Of a stretch of 64,000 nucleotides of DNA, positions 12,001-21,010 are shown one piece after another. Position 1 is the first letter of the stretch. Each line of letters begins with the position of its first letter. The stretch is from NCBI GenBank assembly GCA_022885665.1, contig JAGQDJ010000021.1:346456-410455 (forward strand). Direction: 5' to 3'. The stretch is from Triops longicaudatus. Lineage: Eukaryota; Arthropoda; Branchiopoda; Notostraca; Triopsidae. The translations under genes and the position numbers were made by a program. Under the pieces are notes generated by a model, which worked only from the letters and a program-made list of their open reading frames with translations, made no database searches and was not told the DNA's origin.

Positions 12001-15000
12001 TGGATATTCGTATTACATAAGTGCAGCAAGAGAAGAAAAACGCCCGATGTCATGAAAAGAAAGCTAACGTCAAGTTAAACCTTTTCGTAGGAGTTGACCT
12101 TAAGACAAGAATCGGGCGATATCAAAGGCGAGTGTCGCTCCCATGGCCACTTAGCAGCCGTCCATATGGCCTTGGGCAATTACACTCACGCGATCAAATG
12201 TTACGAGGAACAATTGGATCGCGCTAAAGAATTGCGCGATTCAGCCATTGAGGCCCAGGTTTACGGCAACCTGGGCATCGCCCGTCTCAACATGGGTCAT
12301 TATGAAGAAGCCATTGGATACTTTGAACAACAATTGGCCACCTTGGAGCAATTGTCTTCCTCCACAGCACTGCTGGATAAGGTAAGAATGGACAGTTGAT
12401 GTCTTGCGTCTATGGAGCTATTTTTCTTGACTTGTCGCAATTGTGTTGAAGAGGCGAAGGTCATTGTCTGATTTTTCCTTCGTGCGACACCACCATGACA
12501 CATAAGTAGAGATGGGGTAGGCAGGGAAAAAATCAAAATCAAAATGAAAAGAAGCACGTGAAAGAAGCAAGTTACATGCAGCGACTTGCCAGAACTGGAT
12601 TGTGTAATAAATGAGAGGTAACTACAAGGTGACCTTGTCTCCACACACTACGTAGTCATTTGTCATCTCTCCTTTCAGGTTTAGCAACCATTGTTGATCA
12701 TACGCGATTAATGGCTGCGCTACCTCTAGTATATAATGGACTTTTCTAACCCGAATTTTTTTCTTTGTGCTGTAGGGACGAGCGTTCGGGAACTTGGGAG
12801 ATTGTTACGACGCTTTAGGAGATTTCGAAGAGGCTATAAAGTGTCATGAGCAGTTCTTAGCGATTGCCCTCAAGACCAAGAGTTTACGGGATCAGGAAAG
12901 AGCCTATAGAGGTCTAGGCCAGTCTCACCGATGTCTAGCCAACTTGCAACAGGCGTTGGTACGTTTTATTTCAACAGCGTCTGACCACCAAGACGTTGGG
13001 TGTCTTGGGTCTTATTTACTTTTCGGGTTTATGCAAATACTAAGTGGCGATTTTTTTTTTTTTTTGTCGCAATAACGTTTAGGTGTGTTTCGAGAAACGA
13101 TTGGTCGTCGCACACGAGTTAAATAGCCCGGTGGCAAAGGGCCAAGCGTACGGAGAACTGGGACAGTTGCATAGCCAATTGGGCAACTTCGAGCAAGCCG
13201 TTTCGTGTCTCGAACATCAACTGGCTATCGCAAGGTATTATTCAATCAGCATCTTATTGTACAGAGGACACAACGACGAAACACCGTGGCCATGTTTTAT
13301 GTGACGTTTTACATCGTTAATAGAGAGCTAAATGACAAGTCTGCCGAAGCTGAAGCTGCGTCGGGATTGGGATGTGTGTTCCAAGCCATGGGCGAGTACA
13401 ATCAAGCCTTGCAATATCACCAGCTGGACTTGAAATTGGCTGAAGTATCCCATAATGCCAGTTTCCAATGTAGAGCGTTCGGAAATCTGGGAGTGGCCCA
13501 TGAAGCCCTCGGGCAGTATGAACAAGCCATTCTGTATCAGGAACAGCACTTGTCCATTGCAGCGCAAATTAATGACAAAGTGGCAAAAACTATGGCCTTC
13601 GCCAGCTTAGGTAAATGGAACGACTCGGCTTCGCTCAAACACATACACACACGCAAAAAAAAATAAATAAAAAAAATCATATTTTAAAAATATAAAAATA
13701 TTTTTTTTATAGTACTGTACTGCTTTAACTAGCTTCATATCTCGTCAGTTGTTTTTCATATTGTTTTTGCTATTAGGACGAGTGCACCAAACAATGGGTA
13801 GAACCACTCAAGCCATCGCCTATTTGCAGCAAGGACTTCAGATTGCTGAAGCATTAGGCCGTAAAGAAGACGAAGCCAAGATTAGACATCGGTTAGGTCT
13901 CGCCCTATGGAGCCAAGGCGATTTAGAGCCTGCCCATACGCACTTAGACCGAGCAGCGACGTTACTGGAAGCAATACGTCGAGAAGCCCGGGCAGGGGCT
14001 GATTATCGACTGTCGCTCTTTGACCTTCAAACCGAATGCTACCACGTGCTCCAGGTAAGACACTGTCCTTGTATTTCAGCGTAATGTATTTAAATTTTTT
14101 TCTTATTAATGTGATTTATAGCGATTTTTTTTTATTAATGTGATTTTTTCTTATTCTGTAGCGAATCTTGGTTTTGTTAAATCGACCATATGAAGCCTTG
14201 CTGGTAGCAGAACGAGGACGTACCCGTGCCTTTGTAGACTTGTTATTAGAAAGGCAAGGGGCAGGAGATCATCACGTTCGTGAACAAGGCAACCGAGCTG
14301 CTCGTTTGGAAGACAGCACACCGAATTCCGTGGAGCAAATGACGGAAATCGTCAACAAACAAAAAGCAGCTGTCCTTTACTACAGTTTGGCTGCGGGATA
14401 CCTCTATAGTTGGTTAATTTTACCCAGCAAAGGTATATTCAGTTCTAGCTTCAGTCTTGGAATATTATCCTTTAAACATTTTAAATGACTAAATTAGTCA
14501 TGACTTTACAAGACAGCCCACTAGAAAAGGAAGAAAACGAGAAAATTAATTAATATTTTAATTTCTTCCCACAGGCGTTGTCTCATTCCATCAAGTTTCC
14601 ATTTGCGAGGTAGAACAGCCAGAGCCATCGAAGCACGAGGGTAATGTGGCAGTTAATCCTTCCATGCTGGAACAGTACATTCAAAGCGTCCGAGATGCGC
14701 TAGGAGTTGAAATGCAAACGGCGGGAGCAAGGTAATTGGAGCAAATTAAGGGTCCTGGTTACTAAAGCAATTACCTGCTCTTTACAGAGAAAACGACGTT
14801 GAAGGAGACATGTGGTCGCAGCACTTGGAAGAGCTCGGCGATAAGTTGAACCAAGACGGTGATAGAACGGGTTTCCTCCGAATGGTCAATCGTTCGCATG
14901 CTTACAACAGCAGTAATTACAGCCTCTCCAGTTTATTTAGGTAATTTCAGTCAACTTAAGGGGTGTCAATGTCCAGAGTACTAATTTGGGGATAACGAAC

Positions 15001-18000
15001 TAGTTTGGGGAGTCTCTCGGGCAGTATAACGAGCGGTTCGACGTCCAGACCTGGCAGTACGCGGTCTAGAAGGTCGCTTTGGCAAGGGCCGTCATGTTTA
15101 CGAGCCTTGTACGATTTGTTGGTTGCGCCGATGGAGTCATCTTTGCAAAACCAAGACTGCCGTGAATTGATGCTGGTTTTGGAAGGTGATCTGTACTTGG
15201 TGCCTTTCCCGGTTTTGAAGTCGCCCACGTGCAACGAATATTTGTGCGAACGCTTTAGCATTATTGTTGTGCCCTCATTAAGTTCACTCAAGTCCAGCAT
15301 GAGGAAAAGCAAAGGTCCTTTGTCCAAAAATACCGATAGTGACGGTCCCAGTCAAGCTTGCGTGGTCGGCAATCCACGCTTGCCGGCTACGGTAACCGAA
15401 CAATGGGGCTGGGGAGAACTGCCTTACGCGGAACAAGAAGCCAACGTGGTAGGTGAGATGCTGCAGATCTCACCACTGGTTGGTCAACAAGCCACAAAAG
15501 AAGCTGTTATTCGGCAATTAGCACAGGTAAACCCATTGATTATTTTGTCACATACGTCCGTTTCACTATTGTGTGCCTTTTACAACAGGCTGAATGCATT
15601 CACCTAGCCACCCACGTGTCTTGGAAGCTGTCAGCCATAGTCCTGTCACCTGGCGATTATGTCGAGTCGTCGTCGAAAGCTACTCCCGCGAACTCGTCGC
15701 ATCCCAGCTCGGCTTCTGCTCCCGGATCCAGTCATGACGAGGAGTGCACTTCGGATATGGCTTCTTCCATCGACTTGCCTGCTTTGTCCGAATTTCTGCT
15801 GACAGCTGCCGACATCCTCCACCTCCGACTCAGCGCGCGATTAGTAGTCATAAGTGCAGTTCACACGCGCGATCACCACGGATGGGCTCATTCGGATGGT
15901 GTCGTAGGCTTAAGCAGAGCATTGTTGGCCGCTGGTGCGCAATGCGTGCTGTTGGCACTTTGGCCCGTCCCTGACACGGCTGTTAAGATTCTCTTCCGCA
16001 CGTTTTACTCTTCCTTAATGCAGGTACTGATTTTTGTTTTTTATTTTATACAATCTTTTACGTTTTGTTTTATCTAGTATTTTTTGAAATATTTATTTAG
16101 TAAAAGTAAGAATTGTAATAAAAATACTAATTCAGTTGTTCGTAATTTAGTGGATGATTTGGCCTATAACTGATTTTGTATTATTTATTATTATTTTATT
16201 TTATTTATTAGGGTTCACGAGTGAGTAAAGCTTTGGCAGAAGCGCAGCAAACTGTGCAGCATACTAAGCATTTCGCTCATCCGGCCAATTGGGCAGGGTA
16301 CATGCTCATTGGTCTGGATATTCGGTTGTCCAACAAGGTTGCGTTGATGGGACAGGCTTTGGCTGAGCTGTTGAAAACCCCTGAAAATTGCCGAGACGCG
16401 TTGCGTGTTACTCTACACTTGGTCGAGAAATCTCTTCAGCGTATTCATCGTGGTCACAAGAATGCGATGTATACCACCCAGCGCAGCATAGAAAACAAAG
16501 TGGGAGTAGTTAATGGCTGGAAGGAGTTGTTGATTTCTGTAGGATTCCGTTTCGAGCCAGCGGCGAACAACATACCAGCATCGGTATTTTTCCCTCAGAG
16601 CGATCCTGGGGAAAGGCTGACGCAGTGTTCTGCGTCTTTACAAGCATTGCTAGGTAAGGCTTTGTTTACATAGGCATATTGTCTTTGAATTTTTTCTAAC
16701 AAAAAACTTTGTTACCTGTAGGGCTGTCTACCACGTCCTTACTAGCGTTGGCCAAGTTACTTTCGAACCCAGAATCTGGTGATGAGATTATTCATGTCAT
16801 GCGTCACGTGACTTCACAGTTCGCCTTACGAGATGTAGACACGGAAAGCATTGAAATACCTGTTGCTGTCAAGCTGTGGCGTTTACCAGGATGTCACGAA
16901 CTTCTGGCTTCCTTAGGTAGTAATTTGCCTCGCAAAGTAGCACCTGTTGGTTGGCATATTATAACTGTCGTTTTCTACCAAAGGATTTGATTTGATGGAA
17001 GTTGGCCGTGACGAAGTCACATTGAGGACCAGCAAACAGGCTAATAAGCGTCAAATTCAGTTCGCTTTGCAAGCGTTGTTGGCACTATTTGGTAAGATTC
17101 TAATACTCTTTTTCTGTGCGACATCTCAATTTATTGTTATACTTTTTTCCTTCATTAGACACGCAAGAAGCTCCCAAAAGCCTGTCTGTTGACTCTTCAA
17201 GTTCCGTCGAAAGTTTCCCTTCGGATGACGAAGTTGAAGAACACAATAACCAGCGCGATATGCCCTTAAATTTGACGTACTCAAATGTGGGACCCACGCC
17301 TGCACCGCGTCGATTCCCACTCCCATTAGCAAGTTCCTCGAAATCGGCATTCACGAACTATGTTCGTAGTCGAAGTCGAGGGGAACCTGATGGTCGCACA
17401 GCTGTTACGAACGAAATTCGTGGAAGGGAATCAGACGCCGCTTTCACTCCTAGCCCCGTTGATCTGCCACCCAAGAAGCTCAGCTCTAGTTTAATATCTA
17501 CGCTAGCAGTGGCTTTAAGCAACAACGACAGCAATCCGTCCTCGAACGAAACTGGCGCTGCGCCCGTGTCGAATCTGCGAATGTCATTGACTTTGGCACA
17601 CCAGAATCGTATTCGTTCCATGTATTGCTCGAATGCCGGCGGAGCGTCGTCTCAGGGCACTGGCTCGCCTTCAAGTGACGCGGGCGTGACCATGGGCTTA
17701 GCAAGACCGGAATCCAGCTCGAGCACCAGCTCAGTGACCGATTGGGAAAATGGACAATCGACTGTCCGACGGCAGCCAGTGAAGCATTTACCGCCTTTGA
17801 ATCGCCGTGTCGGCGACGTGAGTGCCTTTGCTCATTTGCCTCATGCTATGGCGGTCAATCGCATGAAAGAAGCGGCGCAAGCTGAAAGCAATACCCAGAG
17901 TTCTGATTCGGAAGTGACGGTACGTAAATTACCGTGGAAAAGCGGACACAGTAGTGGCAAGAAACTCGGATCTCCTTCAGCCTCTATGGCCGGGTCATTG

Positions 18001-18855
18001 GATACGTTGGATCGCCTTAGTGTAAGAAGTGAAGTGGGCAACGTGTCTGCCAAAGGAAATTCGAGCGCCATAGCTTCAGCCAAACGACGTAATCGGTCTA
18101 CCGAACGCAGTTTGCAAGAAGACGGGGCTGCGGATTATGGACGATTCATGACGGGTAAGTTACATGTACACCCGTCGGGTTCAAAACCTAGTGCCGAGTT
18201 AAATGCCAGTGCCAAAAGTGGCCTTAGTCGAGCGAATGAAGAGCTACAAAACCCAGTCTACTCGTTGAGATCAGCCGCTGAAGATTTCCATCTCACGCAA
18301 AACACAATGGGAGCACGTAATATCCAAGACCACATTTTGGCTAATCAACTAAGTCGCCTGGAAAGAGAATTCCCGATTTCGGAAGTGTACCATGAAAGAG
18401 ATGTTGGACTAGGCTTAGCACCTTCTTTGTCCAAAATTCTTATGACCACAACAGCGACAGACGAGAACTCGTTTGTAGCAGCCAACGTTGCTGCGCCTGC
18501 AAGTGAGGAACTTTTTTCAACGTTTGATAAAATGGCCTTGGACCATGTATCACCACCTAAGCGAGCAGTGACACAGAGGCCATGGCTATCGTCAAAACTC
18601 ACGGAGGATCACGACAAAGAAGGCTTAGCAGATCTAACACGACGTGACGAGGCAGATGGACGCTCTATGACAGATTCTAATTATAGCGGTTATTCACCTA
18701 ATCGCAATCTGGCTGTTAAATCCGGTGCCAACGAACTTAAAGTAGATGCTATCGTCGAAAACGTAGCAAGCCAGAAGAAAACAGTACTTGACCGAACAGC
18801 GGACAAGACTGGAAAATCGAATACGGTGAAACGTGTCGGAAGAGTCGTTTCGTGA
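8945..18855 (+). CDS. TTC28: TTC28-like TPR/CHAT-domain protein, 20 exons, 5' partial
   Basis: Coding exons: 8945-9092, 9485-9711, 9858-10062, 10215-10609, 10817-11564, 11743-11975, 12091-12381, 12776-12958, 13083-13234, 13324-13610, 13777-14054, 14162-14432, 14575-14731, 14788-14940, 15004-15526, 15589-16023, 16212-16653, 16722-16916, 16984-17091, 17159-18855. All junctions are GT/AG, phases agree, and the total is 7,128 nt (about 2,375 residues plus stop). The product is a tandem TPR array with a repeat of about 40 residues (residues 1 to about 1,100), a CHAT domain (about 1,240-1,710), a conserved post-CHAT region and a Ser-rich tail. Order and sequence follow vertebrate TTC28 closely up to the tail, for example YRQGVALQ, ALGNYTHAIKCYEEQLD and WRLPGCHE. 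The family is an intracellular scaffold; mammalian TTC28 is reported at the spindle midzone and midbody. The first exon begins in phase 0 inside a TPR, so roughly 100 N-terminal residues are missing from this model. Confidence 0.95.
9093..9484 (+). other. TTC28 intron with inverted repeats
   Basis: A 392 bp intron. It holds two copies of CTCTATTCTAAAAAATAGAG (near 9141-9160 and 9179-9198), each self-complementary, and ends in a long pyrimidine tract before the acceptor. Confidence 0.8.
9485..9711 (+). CDS. TTC28: TTC28 exon 2
   Basis: Residues 50-125, including FEPTYRQLQ, LDKSPFVII and LKLRGSVFSALSSAYW. This links the N-terminal TPR unit to the main array. Acceptor TGTGCAG, donor GTGAAG; ends in phase 0. 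Confidence 0.92.
9858..10062 (+). CDS. TTC28: TTC28 exon 3 (TPRs)
   Basis: Residues 126-193. It contains the motifs HGNLGSAYFSKGNYKEAL and HRYQLVLAMK, typical of this TPR class. Phase 0 in, phase 1 out; donor GTACTA. Confidence 0.92.
10215..10609 (+). CDS. TTC28: TTC28 exon 4 (TPRs)
   Basis: Residues 194-325, about three TPR units. It begins HVYTAIGDYPNALASHKQC and includes YSNLGSSHHFRRNFEQA and YAGLGHAARCMGDYAQ. Donor GTAAAA after GCGCAG. Confidence 0.93.
10817..11564 (+). CDS. TTC28: TTC28 exon 5 (TPRs)
   Basis: The largest TPR exon, residues 326-574, holding about six units of about 40 residues, such as SNLGIVYQLLGDHDAALKLH and YGNIGNAYSAMGYYEQAIKYH. Acceptor TCACAG, donor GTAAGT; phase 1 out. 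Confidence 0.94.
11743..11975 (+). CDS. TTC28: TTC28 exon 6 (TPRs)
   Basis: Residues 575-652, including KFRALGNIGDILVKMNNF and AALGLVHRHLRCFDKALGYY. Acceptor ATTTTAG, donor GTGAGT; ends in phase 0. Confidence 0.93.
12091..12381 (+). CDS. TTC28: TTC28 exon 7 (TPRs)
   Basis: Residues 653-749, a phase 0-0 exon of 97 codons, including HGHLAAVHMALGNYTHAIKC and YGNLGIARLNMGHYEEAIGY. Acceptor TTCGTAG, donor GTAAGA. Confidence 0.93.
12382..12775 (+). other. TTC28 intron, nothing recognised
   Basis: A 394 bp intron between the GTAAGA donor and TGTAG acceptor. The open frame on the opposite strand matches nothing and overlaps exon 7, so I treat it as chance. Confidence 0.8.
12776..12958 (+). CDS. TTC28: TTC28 exon 8 (TPR)
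   Basis: Residues 750-810, a phase 0-0 exon of 61 codons: FGNLGDCYDALGDFEEAIKC, then YRGLGQSHRCLANLQQAL. Acceptor GCTGTAG, donor GTACGT. Confidence 0.92.
13083..13234 (+). CDS. TTC28: TTC28 exon 9 (TPR)
   Basis: Residues 811-860, including VCFEKRLVVAHEL and YGELGQLHSQLGNFEQAVSC. Phase 0 in, phase 2 out; donor GTATTA. Confidence 0.92.
13324..13610 (+). CDS. TTC28: TTC28 exon 10 (TPRs)
   Basis: Residues 861-956, including GLGCVFQAMGEYNQALQYHQ and YQEQHLSIAAQINDK. Phase 2 in, phase 1 out; donor GTAAAT. Confidence 0.92.
13777..14054 (+). CDS. TTC28: TTC28 exon 11 (last TPRs)
   Basis: Residues 957-1049: GRVHQTMGRTTQAIAYLQQ, then EAKIRHRLGLALWSQGDLE and the family segment YRLSLFDLQTE. This is the end of the regular TPR array. 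Acceptor TATTAG, donor GTAAGA. Confidence 0.92.
14162..14432 (+). CDS. TTC28: TTC28 exon 12 (TPR-CHAT linker)
   Basis: Residues 1050-1139, with the conserved AERGRTRAFVDLLLERQ and LYYSLAAGYLYSWL blocks that precede the CHAT domain. A partial copy of this exon's acceptor lies just upstream (see findings). Confidence 0.92.
14575..14731 (+). CDS. TTC28: TTC28 exon 13
   Basis: Residues 1140-1192, including GVVSFHQVSICEVEQ and LEQYIQSVRDALGVE, which match family blocks. Acceptor CCCACAG, donor GTAATT; phase 2 out. Confidence 0.9.
14788..14940 (+). CDS. TTC28: TTC28 exon 14
   Basis: Residues 1192-1243, including LEELGDKLN and TGFLRMVNRSH. The preceding intron is only 56 bp and the following one 63 bp. 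Phase 2 in and out. Confidence 0.9.
15004..15526 (+). CDS. TTC28: TTC28 exon 15 (CHAT domain, N-terminal half)
   Basis: Residues 1243-1417. LRALYDLLVAPME, LVLEGDLYLVPFPVLK and ACVVGNPRLPATV are the standard CHAT core strands. Acceptor CTAG directly before TTTGGG is short but keeps the frame; donor GTAAAC. Confidence 0.93.
15589..16023 (+). CDS. TTC28: TTC28 exon 16 (CHAT active-site region)
   Basis: Residues 1418-1562. It carries AECIHLATHVSW, with the CHAT histidine position at codon 15613-15615, then RLVVISAVHTRDH, where proteolytic CHAT domains have a cysteine and this one has valine (codon 15859-15861). It ends GAQCVLLALWPVPDTA and a LYS-free helix before the donor GTACTG. Confidence 0.93.
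16212..16653 (+). CDS. TTC28: TTC28 exon 17 (end of CHAT)
   Basis: Residues 1563-1709, including HPANWAGYMLIGLDIRLSNK, HLVEKSLQRIHRGHKNAMY and FFPQSDPGERLTQC. Acceptor TTATTAG, donor GTAAGG. Confidence 0.93.
16722..16916 (+). CDS. TTC28: TTC28 exon 18 (post-CHAT conserved region)
   Basis: Residues 1710-1774, including LALAKLLSNPESGDE and VAVKLWRLPGCHELLASLG, a strongly conserved TTC28 block. Donor GTAGTA; phase 1 in and out. Confidence 0.9.
16984..17091 (+). CDS. TTC28: TTC28 exon 19
   Basis: Residues 1775-1810: FDLMEVGRDEVTLRTSKQAN, then RQIQFALQALLALF, collinear with the vertebrate family. 108 nt, phase 1-1. Acceptor CCAAAG has a poor pyrimidine tract but is the only one that fits; donor GTAAGA. 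Confidence 0.88.
17159..18855 (+). CDS. TTC28: TTC28 terminal exon (Ser-rich tail and stop)
   Basis: Residues 1811-2375 and a TGA stop at 18853-18855. It opens with KSLSVDSSSSVESFPSDDEV, matching the vertebrate Ser block after CHAT. The rest is low-complexity, rich in Ser, Ala, Asn and charged residues, and looks disordered; I see no further domain and no clear similarity to the vertebrate tail. A strong GTAAGT sits in frame at 18155. Confidence 0.92.
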
Positions 18856-19019
18856 ACGAAACCTTTATATAATATGCAATTGTTACTGTTAAAATCATGT
18901 ATGGGTTGCTTTGATTGTATTTATTTAGAAAAAAAGCAAAGACCCTTAAGTTGTCAGTGCCTTCCAATTGGGGGAGCAACACCAAACCAAGTTCTGTTTT
19001 GTTTTTTTGTACAGCTTTA

Positions 19020-19025
19020 AATAAA
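19020..19025 (+). terminator. Probable poly(A) signal for TTC28
   Basis: AATAAA hexamer 165 bp after the TTC28 stop codon, followed by an AT-rich stretch. It is the first canonical hexamer downstream. The cleavage site cannot be placed without transcript data. Confidence 0.55.
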
Positions 19026-19639
19026 AAATCGATATTCAAACTACATGATCTAATCTAATTTTATTTCTCTAAATTCGGAAAGTCTTTACTCAGAAGATGT
19101 TAATGCAAATAGAAATCGAATATAAATTGCATTTTTCTATGCAAATATAATTATGTAAGAACGTACGGAAACTCATACTATCCTTGAGTACATGCTTCAA
19201 TATCAACGTGAAAGGCTTATAAAGAAAATTTCTGACGAAGCTGTTGACATAATCCAATTCCTGTTATTAAGGCAGACAAAATCGGAAGCTCTACGGTATT
19301 TGGTTCATTACAAAGTTTTTGTCAATCAATGAGTTGAACTTAAAGGAAAATCGCGCCATAAAATTTCTGTAATTAAAAGCGGCGCTTAAATATGGGTAAT
19401 TATGGTAGTGACGTTGGTTCTCTGGAAAACATGGCAGTCATTCTTTCCGTCAACTCGAGAGGCTTCGTTATATAGGGAACCATGGTTTCACGAGCCCCAA
19501 TTAAGGGAAAGTGTCCCAAATGTATTTAAAATATATACAAACGATTCGTCTCAATGAAGGCTTTCGGAATCTGCAAAAAATTTTTGCGCTAGCCCTTCAA
19601 ATAAGCGAGAAAACTGATCTCGAATATGAAATTATGCCC

Positions 19640-19953
19640 TGAGGGCGTCTCAGGGGCTAAAAATTTTGAAATCTCATAAGGAATAACATGGGAAAAAGTG
19701 CGATGCACGATGCCAGCATCATGCTTTTCGAGGTCTCGTTCACCCTTTCCTATTCGCTCTCCTACTTCCCATGCTGTTTCCAGTGGTACTCTTGGTAATT
19801 CCATTTTATTGGGATATACAAGATACCATAGGTAGCATGACATGGCATTGTCAGAGTCTTTTCCTCTGAAAAGACAAACCGCATACACGGGGAATCGAAC
19901 CCACGACCTCACGATTAAAAGTCCAGGACTTAGACCGCTCGGCCATTGCAGTT
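19640..19953 (-). mobile_element. tRNA-derived SINE, copy 1
   Basis: Read on the minus strand, the head carries an A box TGGCCGAGCGG (19935-19945) and a perfect B box GGTTCGATTCC (19891-19901). These are followed by about 240 bp of unrelated body. The head resembles a tRNA (CTTTTAA anticodon-like loop), but acceptor and T stems do not pair, so this is a SINE head, not a working tRNA gene. The body recurs at 20098-20222. The tail boundary is approximate. Confidence 0.75.
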
Positions 19954-20097
19954 ACTTTTATACAATGCTTGTTTGAAATACATATTCTATAAGTAGTCTA
20001 TTACCTATGCAATTTGTCACAGCTGACATCTAGTACTGTTCTTTGCTTATTTTCAGATTCATGTTTTATATAATAAAATAGAAAAATTCATTCTTTA

Positions 20098-20222
20098 CAT
20101 CATGCTTTTCAAGATCGCGTTCACCCCTTCCTATCCCCTGTCTTGCTTCCCATGCTGCTTCCTGTTGTACTTTTGGTATTTCATTATTTCACAGCTTAGA
20201 CCGCTTTGCCATTTGCATTAAG
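20098..20222 (-). mobile_element. tRNA-derived SINE, copy 2, internally deleted
   Basis: Shares with copy 1 the body beginning CATCATGCTTTTC on the plus strand, continuing through CTTCCCATGCTG, and the A-box end CTTAGACCGCT..GCCATT. About 115 bp including the B box are missing, so it should be inactive for polymerase III. Confidence 0.75.
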
Positions 20223-20268
20223 CTTTTCCTGTCGAGTACTATATAATTTTTGTAACTTAGGTGTACGA

Positions 20269-20274
20269 TTTATT
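20269..20274 (-). terminator. Candidate poly(A) signal for teneurin
   Basis: TTTATT on the plus strand reads AATAAA on the minus strand, about 740 bp past the teneurin stop codon. Another copy lies at 19060-19065. Chosen only by position and hexamer; weak. Confidence 0.3.
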
Positions 20275-21010
20275 TTCCAAAAATTTTATCTGTTGAAAGG
20301 AACCGCAGTGCTAGGCTTTGACCAACAAACGCAATTTAACTGCCTCAGCATTTCAAAGCCGAAACGGCTCACCGTTAGCTTACGATCAGTTAGCGGACTC
20401 GAACGATTGAAAGTCAAACAGATTTAGCGAATAAGTTCTAGACTGGTCTTAGTGTATTAAATTCCGATTTTCTTCCCTTCATATAGTCAAACACAGTTGT
20501 CTTGCGGGTAATTAAGATTTGTAAGACTGTAGTTACATGACATACATGAATTGACGCACTGGACTGCACTTGTAAATGACTGGTACTCGCGATAAGGGCA
20601 TGGTATGGAGACGAACAGGACTCGAGGTAATAAAAGTCAAAAATAGTCCTGACGAGGTCATGAACAAGCACTTACAATAGTGATGGGAGAGGCAAACAAA
20701 AAAGTCAAGCCAATTGCTAATAAAGTAAGCTATTATAGAATTATGTCTTTTAAAAAGAACGATTACTCTAGTCCATGAGCCTTTTTACCTTTTCCATGTT
20801 TACTTTTTTGACATTATCATCGGATAAGAGGGCACTGAAAGTTTGGCACGTATCACAGAGCATAGTGAGATAAAACTTAACACCGCACGTCACCTTGAAT
20901 ATCAAATCTAAACAGGAGGAAAACGTACCGTAAGTTTTCTCTTTTTCTCAAGTTCATTGGTAACACTTCATACTAACAGTCATTGTCAGTAAATGGTAAA
21001 TACCCTATCT

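Larger units (their letters stand above)
18856..21010. other. Convergent intergenic region
   Basis: Contains the 3' UTRs of two tail-to-tail genes. It holds a TTC28 poly(A) signal at 19020, two SINE copies (19640-19953 and 20098-20222) and a candidate antisense poly(A) signal at 20269. I recognise no other gene in it. Confidence 0.8.

Noticed and set aside
19884..19950. Functional tRNA gene (minus strand) with intact A and B boxes
   Set aside because: Acceptor and T stems do not pair and the anticodon stem is broken; the adjoining body is repeated at 20098-20222, so it is a SINE head.
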